Source: Achromobacter sp. ASV32 (GTDB lineage Bacteria; Pseudomonadota; Gammaproteobacteria; Burkholderiales; Burkholderiaceae_B). Taken from it: a DNA stretch of 42,158 nt. Made by a program: the position numbers and the translations under genes. A model generated the notes under the pieces. That model searched no databases, was not told the DNA's origin, and saw only the letters and a list, made by a program, of their open reading frames with translations. Below, piece by piece: positions 1 through 11,237 of the stretch (position 1 is the stretch's first letter; each line of letters begins with the position of its first letter). The stretch is taken from contig NZ_JAELTJ010000042.1 in the NCBI RefSeq assembly GCF_016428805.1, positions 1 to 42,158 of the forward strand, read 5' to 3'.

Positions 1-1373
1 TGTATGTCTGGGAGGGCACGTCCGACATTGCCAGCCGCGCCGAGCGTTGCCTGGCCGGCATGGACGTGTCGCTGGTGCGAGCGGATGCCGGCACGGCCTT
101 TCCGCCGCCGCGTGATCCGTCGCGGCCGGCCGTCGCTCTGGTGTCGGTGTCGGTCATGGGTGACAACCGTTTCAGCGGCTATGACTGGTTGTCGGTGCAG
201 GCGATGCCCGTCATCTGGGTGGCCGCCGAGGCCCGCGGCCGCGATCCGCGCTACTACCCGCCCGAATACTCCTATACGTTGCCGCTGGCCTTCACCACCA
301 CCGACCTGCGCAAGCTGCTGTTCGAGCTGCTGGGTACGCTGGATCAGGTCAACCGGTCCGCGCCCCGGCGCGAGCAGCCGCTGATCGCCGTGTCCGAGCC
401 CATGCGGGCGCTGCTGGCCGAGGCCGACATGTTCGCCGACTGCCGCAGCAATGTGCTGATCCATGGGGAGACCGGGGTCGGCAAGGAGCGCGTCGCCCGC
501 CTTCTGCACGACCACGCCGCCTGGTCCGATGGGCCCTTCGTGGCGGTCAATTGCGGCGCCATTCCCGAAGGGCTGTTCGAGGCGCACTTCTTCGGTCACG
601 CCAAGGGCGCGTTCACCGGCGCGGTGGGCGCGCACAAGGGCTACTTCGAGCAGGCCAACGGCGGCACGCTGTTCCTGGATGAAATCGGCGACCTGCCGCT
701 CTACCAGCAGGTCAAGCTGCTGCGGGTGCTGGAGCAAAGCGCGGTGACGCGGCTGGGGTCCACGGTCGAGGTGCCGGTGGATTTCCGCCTGGTCGCGGCC
801 ACCAACAAAGACCTGCGGGTGCTGGTGGGCCAGGACGAATTCCGGGCCGATCTGTATTACCGCCTGGCGGTGATCGAATTGCGCATTCCCAATCTGGAAC
901 AGCGCGGTCCGGAGGAAAAGGCCGCTATTTTCCGCGCCTTGCTCGAGCGCATGGGCTGCGAGGGCGAACCGCCCGAGTGGCTGCTGGAGCGGGTATCGCG
1001 CACCCGTTATGCAGGGAATGTGCGGGAACTGTCCAACGTGGCCGAACGCGTGGCGATTGTGCGCCGCCAATTCAAGACCTGGGACCAGGCGCGTATCGAA
1101 CGCATTTTCGATCAGTTGGCCGAACCGCTGCGGCCCCCGGGTGCGTTGGGCGCCGCGCCGGCGAATACCCAGTGCGAGCCGCCGGTATTCACCGATGCCG
1201 AGCGCGCCGAGCGCGCCCGTATTCTGGCCGCGCTCGATGTAAACGGCTGGCGCCGCCAGGATACCGCCAATACGCTGGGCATCAGTCGCAAGGTATTGTG
1301 GGAAAAAATGCGCAAATTGCACCTGGGCGGCGGCCAGGGCGAAACCGCAGACGGCATTATCGAAGCGTCCTGA
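1..1373 (+). CDS. sigma-54-dependent Fis-type transcriptional activator (5' end outside window)
   Basis: An AAA+ enhancer-binding protein that would remodel sigma-54 RNA polymerase. The reading frame is already open at base 3 ([10 protein letters not shown]...), so the start codon lies upstream of the window. The N-terminal portion is an unassigned, receiver-like sensory region without a recognisable phosphorylation site. The AAA+ domain follows, with Walker A GETGVGKE, an intact GAFTGA sigma-54 contact loop, and a Walker B region [14 protein letters not shown] Fis-type helix-turn-helix lies at the extreme C-terminus ([20 protein letters not shown]). Because GAFTGA is intact, true sigma-54 dependence is expected. 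The general layout resembles VpsR/FleQ-like atypical activators, but the target genes cannot be read from this window. The next gene starts 176 bp downstream and is probably separate. Confidence 0.9.
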   Translation, partial: YVWEGTSDIASRAERCLAGMDVSLVRADAGTAFPPPRDPSRPAVALVSVSVMGDNRFSGYDWLSVQAMPVIWVAAEARGRDPRYYPPEYSYTLPLAFTTTDLRKLLFELLGTLDQVNRSAPRREQPLIAVSEPMRALLAEADMFADCRSNVLIHGETGVGKERVARLLHDHAAWSDGPFVAVNCGAIPEGLFEAHFFGHAKGAFTGAVGAHKGYFEQANGGTLFLDEIGDLPLYQQVKLLRVLEQSAVTRLGSTVEVPVDFRLVAATNKDLRVLVGQDEFRADLYYRLAVIELRIPNLEQRGPEEKAAIFRALLERMGCEGEPPEWLLERVSRTRYAGNVRELSNVAERVAIVRRQFKTWDQARIERIFDQLAEPLRPPGALGAAPANTQCEPPVFTDAERAERARILAALDVNGWRRQDTANTLGISRKVLWEKMRKLHLGGGQGETADGIIEAS

Positions 1374-1515
1374 CGCGCTGTCATACGCTCGCGATAAACC
1401 GGCTTTTCAGCGGCAAGTCCGGGCGGCGATATAACGCGCAATAGGGAATGCCCCTTAGGGCACGACATTATCGGCGCGTGTTATGTAAGTGCGTCTGCTT
1501 CAAACGAAATAAATT

Positions 1516-1523
1516 GCTATAGT
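1516..1523 (+). promoter_or_regulatory. candidate extended -10 promoter element of the lipoprotein gene
   Basis: TGCTATAGT contains an extended -10 element (TG-n-TATAGT) 26 bp before the lipoprotein ATG. The -35 region is poor, which is common for extended -10 promoters. This was called by eye only. Confidence 0.35.
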
Positions 1524-1549
1524 TCCGCAACGATTTTTTTGGGGAAGGC

Positions 1550-2260
1550 ATGAACGTCCACTTTATCCGTGCCGCTGCGCGCATGGCGCTATTGGGTACG
1601 GCCCTGTCCGGTCTGGCGGCTTGCGCGAGCGCGCAGTCCGAACCCCCACGGCCCACCGTCCAGCAGGTCGAGGATAAGCAAGCGCCGTCCACGCCGGTGA
1701 CCCCGCCGGCGCCGGCGGCTGCCGCGCGTCCGTCGTCGACGGTGGCCGAGTTGCAGGCCCTGATCCAGAACCGCCAGGTTTCCGAACTGCGTACGAGCTA
1801 CAACGGTACCTACGGCGCCAGCCTGCTGTTCAAACCGGACGATCTGACTTACTACGTGGCCCTGTTCCAGCAAAAAGATTTCTGGCGGGTGCTCAAGACC
1901 AAGTCGGACAAGCAGGCCGAAGCGACGTACCGGGCATTCGCTGCCCAGTCCGTCGAGCTCGCCGACGTGGACATCAAGCGCATCAAGCTGCAAGCCGAAT
2001 ACACCCATGCCGAAAAGCTGCTGGCCAGCCGCAATGCTGAACTGAGCACGCTGCAAGCCGACCGTACGCTGCGCATGCAGCAGGAAGAGCAGGTCGCCGC
2101 GCGTCAGGAACAGTCGCGCCAGGAAGCCACGGCCTTGGCCGATCAGCAAAAGGACGTGCGCCAGCAACTGCGTGACCTGCAACGCCAGATCGACGCCTTG
2201 CAGGCCCAGCAGGCGCAGATCGGACAACCTGCCGTCGCGGCCCCCAAGCGCGGCAAGTAA
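1550..2260 (+). CDS. predicted coiled-coil outer-membrane/periplasmic lipoprotein
   Basis: A 236-residue protein of unknown function. The N-terminus is a lipoprotein signal peptide: basic start, hydrophobic stretch and a lipobox ending LSGLAAC, with the lipidated Cys near residue 25. A Pro/Ala-rich linker follows (about residues 30-60), then a globular stretch. The C-terminal third is a Gln/Glu/Arg-rich heptad-like segment, roughly residues 130-230, that should form a long coiled coil. The residue after the Cys is Ala rather than Asp, so outer-membrane sorting is the expectation. The start is supported by a GGGGAAGG ribosome-binding site just upstream of ATG 1550. A strong terminator follows at once, so the gene is monocistronic. 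I do not recognise a named family. Confidence 0.75.
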   Translation: MNVHFIRAAARMALLGTALSGLAACASAQSEPPRPTVQQVEDKQAPSTPVTPPAPAAAARPSSTVAELQALIQNRQVSELRTSYNGTYGASLLFKPDDLTYYVALFQQKDFWRVLKTKSDKQAEATYRAFAAQSVELADVDIKRIKLQAEYTHAEKLLASRNAELSTLQADRTLRMQQEEQVAARQEQSRQEATALADQQKDVRQQLRDLQRQIDALQAQQAQIGQPAVAAPKRGK

Positions 2261-2276
2261 ATCCGTCAACGCAGGC

Positions 2277-2304
2277 AAAAGCGGGCCCCCGGGGCCCGCT
2301 TTTT
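2277..2304 (+). terminator. rho-independent terminator after the lipoprotein gene
   Basis: A GC-rich inverted repeat (GCGGGCCCC / GGGGCCCGC, 2281-2299) is flanked by AAAA on the left and a T5 run on the right, 20 bp after the stop codon. Confidence 0.9.
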
Positions 2305-2441
2305 CTTTATCTTCGGGCGGCACGGCGCCGAAAACGGCGCCCTCTGGCGGAAAATCGGCCCAAAACCACGTCCTGGGCAGGGCCTCCCGGCTGGCCGCGG
2401 CGCTTTCTTGTATTCTGGCCGCTTACCCCCATATTCCCGTC

Positions 2442-2900
2442 ATGGCTCTCAAAGTTTTCGACCTCCAGTGCGAGCACGGCCACATATTCGAAGGCTGGTT
2501 CGGTTCGCACGAAGACTATGACGCGCAGCAGGCGCGTGGCCTGGTCACGTGCCCCGTTTGCGCGTCGGCCAGCATTACCAAGCGCCTGTCGGCGCCGCGT
2601 TTGAACGTGGCGCACCTGCACGCGCCCGCCGCCCAGCCGGCGCCTCCCGCCGGCGCCTCGGACGCTGAAAAGATGGCGGCCATGCAGGCCGTGGTCATGC
2701 GCCAGGTCAGGGCGCTGCTGCGCAACACCGAAAACGTTGGTCCACGCTTCGCCGAAGAAGCGCGCCGCATCCACGAGGGCGACGCCGACGAGCGCCCCAT
2801 TCGCGGTACGGCCACACCCGAAGAGCGTGAGTCGCTGGCCGCGGACGGCATCGATGTGATGGCCTTGCCCGATTTCCTGGACGACGACCGCCTGCAATAG
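2442..2900 (+). CDS. DUF1178 family protein
   Basis: A 152-residue cytoplasmic protein of the DUF1178 family, function unknown. The N-terminus has the family hallmarks: MALKVFDLQCEHGHIFEGWF, a Cys-x3-His pattern, then a second pair CPVC near residue 37, together suggesting a small zinc ribbon as in FmdB-like proteins. The C-terminal half is predicted helical (Ala/Arg/Glu-rich) and ends with the family pattern of an acidic tail. The frame is open far upstream, but ATG 2442 gives the conserved N-terminus. No clear Shine-Dalgarno is seen before it. It is convergent with efp, and the two share a bidirectional terminator. Confidence 0.85.
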   Translation: MALKVFDLQCEHGHIFEGWFGSHEDYDAQQARGLVTCPVCASASITKRLSAPRLNVAHLHAPAAQPAPPAGASDAEKMAAMQAVVMRQVRALLRNTENVGPRFAEEARRIHEGDADERPIRGTATPEERESLAADGIDVMALPDFLDDDRLQ

Positions 2901-2970
2901 CGGAGCCCCTACGCCGCGCGCTACGCGCTGGCTGCCTGCGGGCCGTCATGCCGGCACGCTTGGCGGTGGT

Positions 2971-3006
2971 CAATAAAAAACGCCAGCCCGAAGGCTGGCG
3001 TTTTTG
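2971..3006. terminator. bidirectional terminator between DUF1178 gene and efp
   Basis: Perfect 8-bp stem CGCCAGCC / GGCTGGCG (2981-2988 with 2993-3000) with a 4-nt CGAA loop. It has A6 on the left and T5 on the right, so it can stop both convergent transcripts. Confidence 0.92.
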
Positions 3007-3024
3007 TACCTGTTGCCGGCGTGA

Positions 3025-3582
3025 TTACTGAACGCGGCTGCGGTATTCGTTCGTGCGGGTGTCGATTTCGATCTTGTCGCCGATGGCGCAGAACAGCGGC
3101 ACGTTCAGTTCGTAGCCGGTGTTGATCTTGGCGGGCTTGGTCACCTTGCCCGACGTGTCGCCGCGGACGGCCGGTTCGGTGTAGGTGATTTCGCGGACCA
3201 GGACCGTGGGCAGTTCCACCGAGATGGCGCGGCCGTCGTAGAAGACCACTTCCACGGGCATCGCTTCTTCCAGGTAGTTCAGCGCGTCGCCCATGCTTTC
3301 GGCTTCGATTTCGTACTGGTTGTACTCTTCGTCCATGAAGACGTACATCGGGTCGCCGAAGTAGGAGTAGGTGCACTCCTTGCGATCCAGTTGCACGACT
3401 TCGAACTTTTCGTCGGCCTTGTAGACCGATTCGCTGGCCGAGGCGGTCAAGAGGTTCTTGAACTTCAGCTTCACAACAGCGGCGTTACGGCCGGACTTGT
3501 TGTATTCGGCCTTCTGGACCACGAGGGGATCCTTGCCGACCATGACCACGTTGCCGACTCGCAATTCCTGAGCGGTTTTCAT
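3025..3582 (-). CDS. efp: elongation factor P
   Basis: EF-P binds between the P and E sites and relieves ribosome stalling at polyproline stretches. The protein is 185 residues, the standard length, with the KOW-like N domain and two OB domains. The tip of domain I reads [12 protein letters not shown]. Counting from MKTAQELRV, the modified position is Arg-32, not the Lys-34 of the EpmA-type EF-P. Arg-32 is the residue rhamnosylated by EarP in the pseudomonad/betaproteobacterial type, and earP lies immediately upstream on the same strand. The frame extends 43 codons further upstream, but ATG 3582 gives the conserved start and is preceded by GGAG at 8-nt spacing. The 158-bp gap to earP may carry its own promoter. 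Confidence 0.97.
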   Translation of the reverse strand: MKTAQELRVGNVVMVGKDPLVVQKAEYNKSGRNAAVVKLKFKNLLTASASESVYKADEKFEVVQLDRKECTYSYFGDPMYVFMDEEYNQYEIEAESMGDALNYLEEAMPVEVVFYDGRAISVELPTVLVREITYTEPAVRGDTSGKVTKPAKINTGYELNVPLFCAIGDKIEIDTRTNEYRSRVQ

Positions 3583-3740
3583 CGTTAAAACTCCGGGGGT
3601 GATGGGTGCACTCGCCGTGCTAGCAAAAAACCGCGCGACTGGGCCTGATGACGGGCCCGCGTTTTCGGCTTGATGCACACCCCGGGAGGCGTAATAGCTG
3701 AGGCCCGGCAATACTTGGGCAACTCAGAAAACTCTCTATT

Positions 3741-4856
3741 CTAGCGTTTCTTGGCCAACTCTGCGCAAAAGCTGGCCAGATTTTCCGCCAGGTCGGGCAG
3801 GGCGGCCTGGGCGGCATCCCAGTCACGCGCGGCCTGTGTCCAGCCTTGCCAGGCGGCGGGGGCCAAGGCATGCGTCAACGCGCGGGCGGCCGGCTCTGCG
3901 TCGCCCGGGACGTTCCAGGCACGAATGAGTGCCGCGGCGGTTTCCGGGGCCGGATAGCGGGCCAGCCAGGCATCCAGTTTCTCGAGGTGGATGTTCTCGT
4001 CCTGCGGATAGATCTGCCACACCAGCGGGCGAGCCGCCCAGGCGGCGCGCACGAAGGAGTCTTCGCCACGGACGAAATTCAGGTCGGCGCACCACAGCAG
4101 GCGGTCGAAATCGGGCTGCGCCACGAAGGGCAGGCGCGCCACGGCGGGCCCGCCGGGGATGGCGCAGGCGGTTTCCAGCCCGGGCGCCACGCCTTGCGGC
4201 GCCAGCACCAGGGCGGGTTGTGGGTCGGCCGCCAGGACGCGGGCCAGGGCGGCGACGGGCGCGTCGGGGTAGCAAAACAGGGACACGGTGCGCGCACCGT
4301 TGCTGCGGCGCGACAACATGGCCTCGGCCACGCCCAGGCCCCGCAGGAACCTGTCCTGGGCGGCCGGATCGGCCTGGAAGGCATCGCGGGCGGCAGACAG
4401 GCCCGGCTCGCGCAACAGGCCGCCGGTCGCGGGCGTGAAACCCGGAAAGAAGAAATGCTTGACCAGGCCGTCGGGTCGTTGGGACGGCAGGCCGTGGCAG
4501 CTTTCGACCCACGCTTCGGCGCTGAGGTATTCCAGGTTGATCCACACCGGATGGTTACGGCGCATGTTGTCCAGGAAGACTGGCGGCGGGTCGCAGGCGA
4601 AGGCTTCGATCACGACGTCGCGCGGCGTGAGCCCCGGGTCGGGGTTATCGGTCCATTGCACCACCTCGATACCCTGGCACGACTGGCGCGCGCGGTCCAC
4701 GGCGATGCCGGGCTGGATGCGGGCGAAACTGGCCAGGTCGTCCACCCACAGACGGACGTCCCAGCCGCAGCCGTGGGCCAGGCGCCGCGCCAGACGCCAG
4801 CAGACGCCGATGTCGCCGTAGTTGTCCACCACCCGGCAGAAGATGTCCGCTTGCAT
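3741..4856 (-). CDS. earP: EF-P arginine rhamnosyltransferase EarP
   Basis: A GT-B glycosyltransferase that moves rhamnose from dTDP-L-rhamnose to Arg-32 of EF-P. The 371-residue length is normal for the family (formerly DUF2331). The diagnostic N-terminus RVVDNYGDIGVCWRLAR carries the two catalytic-site aspartates at D11 and D15. The nucleotide-sugar end carries RGEDSFVRA, with E265 corresponding to the essential family glutamate. A further hallmark is YPQDENIHLEKLDAWL. The gene lies directly upstream of efp on the same strand, which fits the enzyme-substrate relationship. It begins 11 bp after the DUF2863 gene ends, so those two are probably co-transcribed. Confidence 0.95.
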   Translation of the reverse strand: MQADIFCRVVDNYGDIGVCWRLARRLAHGCGWDVRLWVDDLASFARIQPGIAVDRARQSCQGIEVVQWTDNPDPGLTPRDVVIEAFACDPPPVFLDNMRRNHPVWINLEYLSAEAWVESCHGLPSQRPDGLVKHFFFPGFTPATGGLLREPGLSAARDAFQADPAAQDRFLRGLGVAEAMLSRRSNGARTVSLFCYPDAPVAALARVLAADPQPALVLAPQGVAPGLETACAIPGGPAVARLPFVAQPDFDRLLWCADLNFVRGEDSFVRAAWAARPLVWQIYPQDENIHLEKLDAWLARYPAPETAAALIRAWNVPGDAEPAARALTHALAPAAWQGWTQAARDWDAAQAALPDLAENLASFCAELAKKR

Positions 4857-4867
4857 CGTGCGACGGC

Positions 4868-6070
4868 TCAGTGGAACTTGGCGGGGGCGGCCTCGGCGTC
4901 CTCGGGCAGCTCGGCGTGCACCAGTTCGCCCAAGGGATTGGGGAAGTAGGGCGCGCCGCAGTCTTCGCAGTATTCCGGCGGCAGCACGCCGGGGATGCGG
5001 CGCACATCGTTCACGCCGTATTCCTTGAGCAGCGCCGCGATCTCGTCGACGACATCGGGCTGGCCTTCGTCGGCAGGCAGGTCTTCCTCGCGGCCGTACA
5101 GGGGCCAGACGCAGCCGTAATAGACGTCGTTGCTGCTGCGGGCCGTGAAGCTGATGCGGTATTCGTCGATGCGGTTTTCACCGCAGCCGGCGATCACGGC
5201 GCGCAGCTGCGAGGCTTCGAGGCTGACCGCGCCTTCGAGCCAGCTGATGGCGGCGCGCAGCGACAGCGGACGCACGCGGCGGTCGGCTTCGCGGTTGCTG
5301 ACATAGTAGGCGTCGGGCAGCAGCGCTTCGAAGCCGCAGCCCGGCAGCAGGCCGGCCAGCGTGGGCTGGGCCTGGGCTGCCCATTGTTCCTGGCAGGCGT
5401 CGCGGCTGGCATCGGCCTGGCCGATCTGTTCCTGCCAGCGGAAGACGGGCGCGAATTCGGGCACCGCCGCGGCAAGCACGATGTAGCGCGTGTCGGCCAG
5501 CATGTTGGCGGTTTCGGCTTCGGTGTTCAGGACCGGCTTGGTGGTTTCGGCGCCCAGCGCTTGCGACCCCAGGCGGTGCAGCCATTGCCAGGTTTCGGAG
5601 AAAGTGCGCGGCATCTGGTCCACGCTGACCAGCGAGGGCATCAGGGCCGTGCGGGCCTGGCTGGACAGCACGTGGCCGTGCAATTGCGCCAGCAGCGCCT
5701 GCTGGGCGCTGGCCGATACCGGGCCGGTGGGAATCGCGTAGCGGGTCCACGCCACAATGGGCGCGACGATCAGCAGGATGTCGTAGCGGACGCCGTTTTT
5801 CTCGATTTTCATCGACTCGGACAGCGTTTCGGCCTGTTCGATCAGGACTTCGTAGGCGCCCACGTCGCTTTGGGCGAGATGGTCCAGGGCGGCTTCCAGC
5901 GGGGCGTCCTGACCTGCCTTGAGCAGCTTCGGAATCGCTTCGCCAAGCTGATTCTCCCAGTACACGTCTTCGACGCGGCTGCCCGAGCGGTTGAGCGACT
6001 GGGCAAGCGTGACCAGGCGGGTGGCATCGCGGTTCATGCGGGGAGCGGATTGGCTGCGGGATCGGGCCAT
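4868..6070 (-). CDS. DUF2863 family protein
   Basis: A 400-residue soluble protein that I assign to the Burkholderiales-typical DUF2863 family from its N-terminal pattern (DATRLVTLAQSLNRSGSRVE) and length. Function is unknown. Near the C-terminus is an isolated CEDCGAPYFPN motif, which could be half of a zinc site. No signal peptide or membrane segment is visible. It is the first gene of a minus-strand run with earP and efp, with only 11 bp before earP. Coexpression with the EF-P modification gene is therefore likely, but a functional link is speculative. Confidence 0.8.
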   Translation of the reverse strand: MARSRSQSAPRMNRDATRLVTLAQSLNRSGSRVEDVYWENQLGEAIPKLLKAGQDAPLEAALDHLAQSDVGAYEVLIEQAETLSESMKIEKNGVRYDILLIVAPIVAWTRYAIPTGPVSASAQQALLAQLHGHVLSSQARTALMPSLVSVDQMPRTFSETWQWLHRLGSQALGAETTKPVLNTEAETANMLADTRYIVLAAAVPEFAPVFRWQEQIGQADASRDACQEQWAAQAQPTLAGLLPGCGFEALLPDAYYVSNREADRRVRPLSLRAAISWLEGAVSLEASQLRAVIAGCGENRIDEYRISFTARSSNDVYYGCVWPLYGREEDLPADEGQPDVVDEIAALLKEYGVNDVRRIPGVLPPEYCEDCGAPYFPNPLGELVHAELPEDAEAAPAKFH

Positions 6071-6326
6071 AACTTCGGGGGCGTCCAGTAAGTGTGTAAC
6101 GACGTAGTTTAACGCCCGGCACGGCGGCGGGCGGCATCGGGCCTGACCGGCGCGGGCGGGGCAGGCCTTGGGTCGGGAGGCGGTGGCGCGCCGGTGCCGG
6201 CGGGCTCGCCGTCAGGCGCCACATTGATGCTGATTGGGCAACAGATTATCCCTTTCAAGGGGGTTTATTGCTGAATGGAAACGGCCGACAATATTTCCAT
6301 CGACATGCTTTTCTGGAGTCACCGCC

Positions 6327-7100
6327 ATGCGTTGGCCTACGCTTTTCGTTTCCCATGGTTCGCCCATGCTTGCCGTCGAGCCGGGTCTGACCGGGCCCGC
6401 GCTGGCGGCCTGGAGCCAGGCCCAGGGCCGCAAGCCCCGAGGCATCCTGGTGGTCTCGCCGCACTGGATGGGCCAGGGCCTGGCCCTGTCCACCCGCGAC
6501 CAACAGGTGGCCTGGCATGATTTCGGCGGCTTTCCGCCCGAGCTCTACACGTTGCAGTACGCCGCGCCCGGTTCGCCCGAGCTGGCGGCGCGTGTGCAGG
6601 CGCTGCTGGCCGAATCCGGCATTGCCGCCGACCGCGACCCGCGCCGGCCGCTGGACCACGGCGCCTGGGTGCCGCTGCGTTATCTGTATCCCGAGGTCGA
6701 CGTGCCGGTGGTGCAGCTGTCGCTGGACATGGACCGCGATGCGGCCGGGCAACTGGAACTGGGCCGCGCGCTGGCGCCGCTGCGCGATGAAGACATCCTG
6801 ATCATCGGGTCGGGTTCGCTGACGCACAATCTGCGCGATGTCCGCATGCCGCAGAATGCCCCGGCCATGCCCTACGTGCCCGCCTTCCAGGACTGGTACG
6901 CCGCACGCCTGGCCGCCCACGACGTGCCGGCGTTGCTGGACTGGCAGGCGCAGGCGCCCGGCGCGCGCCAGGCGCATCCGCACGACGATCACCTGATGCC
7001 GCTGTACGTGGCGCTGGGGGCGGGCGGCAGCCAGGCCACGCGCCTGATCGATGAGATTTCGTACGGCGCGCTGGCGATGGACGCCTACGCGTTCAACTAG
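6327..7100 (+). CDS. extradiol ring-cleavage dioxygenase, DODA/LigB type (YgiD-like)
   Basis: A class III extradiol dioxygenase of the 4,5-DOPA-dioxygenase/YgiD group, 257 residues, the usual size. Metal-binding histidines are visible in SHGSP (about residue 10), SPHW, LDHGAW (about 111) and GSLTHNL. The frame is open from 6234, but ATG 6327 gives the conserved RWPTLFVSHGSPM start and has GGAG upstream (6315-6318). The true substrate is unknown: bacterial homologues open catecholic rings such as L-DOPA or caffeate in vitro. It is monocistronic and convergent with acnA. The 256-bp gap upstream shows only a weak 12-bp inverted repeat (CCCTTTC-AAGGG, near 6250). Confidence 0.88.
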   Translation: MRWPTLFVSHGSPMLAVEPGLTGPALAAWSQAQGRKPRGILVVSPHWMGQGLALSTRDQQVAWHDFGGFPPELYTLQYAAPGSPELAARVQALLAESGIAADRDPRRPLDHGAWVPLRYLYPEVDVPVVQLSLDMDRDAAGQLELGRALAPLRDEDILIIGSGSLTHNLRDVRMPQNAPAMPYVPAFQDWYAARLAAHDVPALLDWQAQAPGARQAHPHDDHLMPLYVALGAGGSQATRLIDEISYGALAMDAYAFN

Positions 7101-7130
7101 CGCGGCCTGGCGACGCCCGCGGCAGCATGA

Positions 7131-7166
7131 AAAAAGCCCCTGGCACCTTGCGGTGCCAGGGGCTTT
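7131..7166. terminator. terminator between the dioxygenase gene and acnA
   Basis: Perfect 12-bp stem (7136-7147 with 7152-7163, GCCCCTGGCACC / GGTGCCAGGGGC) with loop TTGC. It carries a T6 tail in the minus direction (for acnA) and a shorter TTT in the plus direction. Confidence 0.92.
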
Positions 7167-7182
7167 GCCTTGCGGCGGACGC

Positions 7183-9888
<2,706 letters not shown>

Positions 9889-10201
9889 GATGGACTCCGT
9901 GGTTTCGCCCGCGTAAAGCCGGCATTTTCAGGCGTTTCGACGCGTTTGTCATTGTAGGCGACAGCGGCGCGGTCTGGCTTGTGTCTTATATCTTATATAA
10001 GACTTGGTGAGCACGTCAAAGTTCCAGGTGCGTCAAGGTCCCGCCCGCGCCCGGCACCGGGATGATGGCCAAACCCCTACTGTGGGGCAGGCGCGCCGTC
10101 CCTGCAAGTCCCCCATTTTTTAACAAAGAAGTCCTACAAGTGCATGGCGGGCGCCGCCGCGTCGCAAAGCGCCTGGGCGTCCGCCTGGCGCTGCCGCCGG
10201 A
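9889..10201. other. 313-bp intergenic region between acnA and a LysR gene
   Basis: No gene is supported here. On the acnA side it holds a candidate -10 (TACAAT on the minus strand, 9951-9956) and a 21-bp inverted repeat 26 bp upstream of it (separate entry). On the LysR side a small stem CCCC/GGGG (10074-10087) lies after that gene's end but has no T run, so I do not call it a terminator. Confidence 0.6.
9983..10003. promoter_or_regulatory. inverted repeat upstream of acnA, candidate GntR-family operator
   Basis: Perfect 8-bp arms GTCTTATA / TATAAGAC separated by 5 bp (TCTTA). The repeat lies about 95 bp upstream of the acnA ATG and just upstream of a TACAAT -10. The TTATA...TATAA form fits GntR-type regulators, some of which control TCA-cycle genes in betaproteobacteria. 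The identity of the regulator is inference, and the gene is not in this window. Confidence 0.6.
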
Positions 10202-11131
10202 TCAGGCCAGGAAATCGCGCAGCAGCGGCTCGAGTTCCGTTTTCAGAAAGTCCACCAACGCACGCTGGGCGGTGGACGGGTAGGGGGTGGGAGAGGTCAG
10301 GATGTAGAGCTTTTCGCCGGGCCCCTCGGCCTGGTAGGCCTGCAGCACCGGCACCAGGCCGCCGGCCCGCAGGTCGGGCTGCACGATATAGGCCGGCAGC
10401 AGCGCCACGCCGGCGCCGTCGCGGGCCGCCTGGGCCAGGAAGGGAAAATATTCGGATTGCAGCCGGGTCGCCAGCTTGACGTCATAGGCCTGGCCCTTGC
10501 GGCGCAGCCGCAGGGTCGTCTGGGGGCGGGGGCCGGGCGGCGCCAGGAAGTCCAGGCGGGCCAGGTCGCGCGGGTGCGCCGGGACGCCCATCCGCGCCAG
10601 ATAGCCGGGCGCGGCGCATAGATGCCATTTGATGCGGCCCAGTTCGCGGGCCACATAGTCCTGCGGCGGCGTCGAAATGACGCGTAGCGCGACGTCGATT
10701 TCGGACGAAATGAGGTCGCTGACCCGGTTCGAAAACAACACCCGCAGGCTGAGACTGGGGTGGTCCAGCGCAAAGCGCACCAGCAGCGGACGCAAGGCTT
10801 CCAGTTCGCCCAGGCCCGTGGGCAGGCTCAGGCGCACGTGGCCGGTGGGTTCGGTGCCCAGCTTCTGCAAGGCATGGCGGGCCGATTCCACCTCGCGCGC
10901 CATGCGGGCGCCGTGGTCGTACAGCACGCTGCCTTCGTGGGTCAGCTCCAGGCGCCGCGTGGTGCGCCGGATCAGCTGCGCGCCAAAGGTGCGCTCCAGC
11001 TTTTGCAGGTTGCGGCTCACGTGCGAGCGCGTCACACCCTGGCGCAATGCGGCCTCGCTCAGCGTGCCGGCTTCCACGATGGTCACGAACAACTGGATCA
11101 GGTTCAGGTCCAGCGCGGGCAGGGTGGCCAT
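10202..11131 (-). CDS. LysR-family transcriptional regulator
   Basis: A 309-residue LysR regulator. It has an N-terminal winged helix-turn-helix (about residues 8-65, DLNLIQLFVTIVEAGTLSEA) and a C-terminal periplasmic-binding-like effector domain (about 92-300). Sequence style (RSHVSRNLQKLERTFGAQLIRRTTR) is of the CrgA/AaeR-like group. It diverges from the SDR/acyl-CoA ligase pair with only 106 bp between starts, the usual layout for a LysR regulator and its target, so it most likely controls that operon. A 17-bp near-palindrome lies in the gap. No Shine-Dalgarno is evident before the ATG. The effector is unknown. Confidence 0.92.
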   Translation of the reverse strand: MATLPALDLNLIQLFVTIVEAGTLSEAALRQGVTRSHVSRNLQKLERTFGAQLIRRTTRRLELTHEGSVLYDHGARMAREVESARHALQKLGTEPTGHVRLSLPTGLGELEALRPLLVRFALDHPSLSLRVLFSNRVSDLISSEIDVALRVISTPPQDYVARELGRIKWHLCAAPGYLARMGVPAHPRDLARLDFLAPPGPRPQTTLRLRRKGQAYDVKLATRLQSEYFPFLAQAARDGAGVALLPAYIVQPDLRAGGLVPVLQAYQAEGPGEKLYILTSPTPYPSTAQRALVDFLKTELEPLLRDFLA

Positions 11132-11145
11132 GGCGTGTCTTTATT

Positions 11146-11162
11146 GTTGCCTGTCAGGAAAC
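11146..11162. promoter_or_regulatory. near-palindrome in the LysR/SDR divergent promoter
   Basis: GTTGCCTGTCAGGAAAC is symmetric apart from one mismatched pair (GTT-n-CCTG-n-CAGG-n-AAC) and lies 15 bp upstream of the LysR start. It is a plausible binding site for that regulator. It shares the CCTG/CAGG half-sites with the second LysR site at 15837-15859. Confidence 0.45.
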
Positions 11163-11237
11163 AGAGTTTACCCAAACCGAAGGATTGTCGCGAAGTAGCG
11201 CCATTGATATTCTGAAATCAAACACAAGGAGACTCCG

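Noticed and set aside
1449-1462. Terminator after the sigma-54 activator gene (TGCCC/GGGCA)
   Set aside because: The stem is only 5 bp and no T run follows.
3640-3665. Terminator between earP and efp
   Set aside because: A short GGGCC/GGCCC stem lies 11 nt from the T run, so it is too weak to call. Readthrough from earP to efp remains possible.
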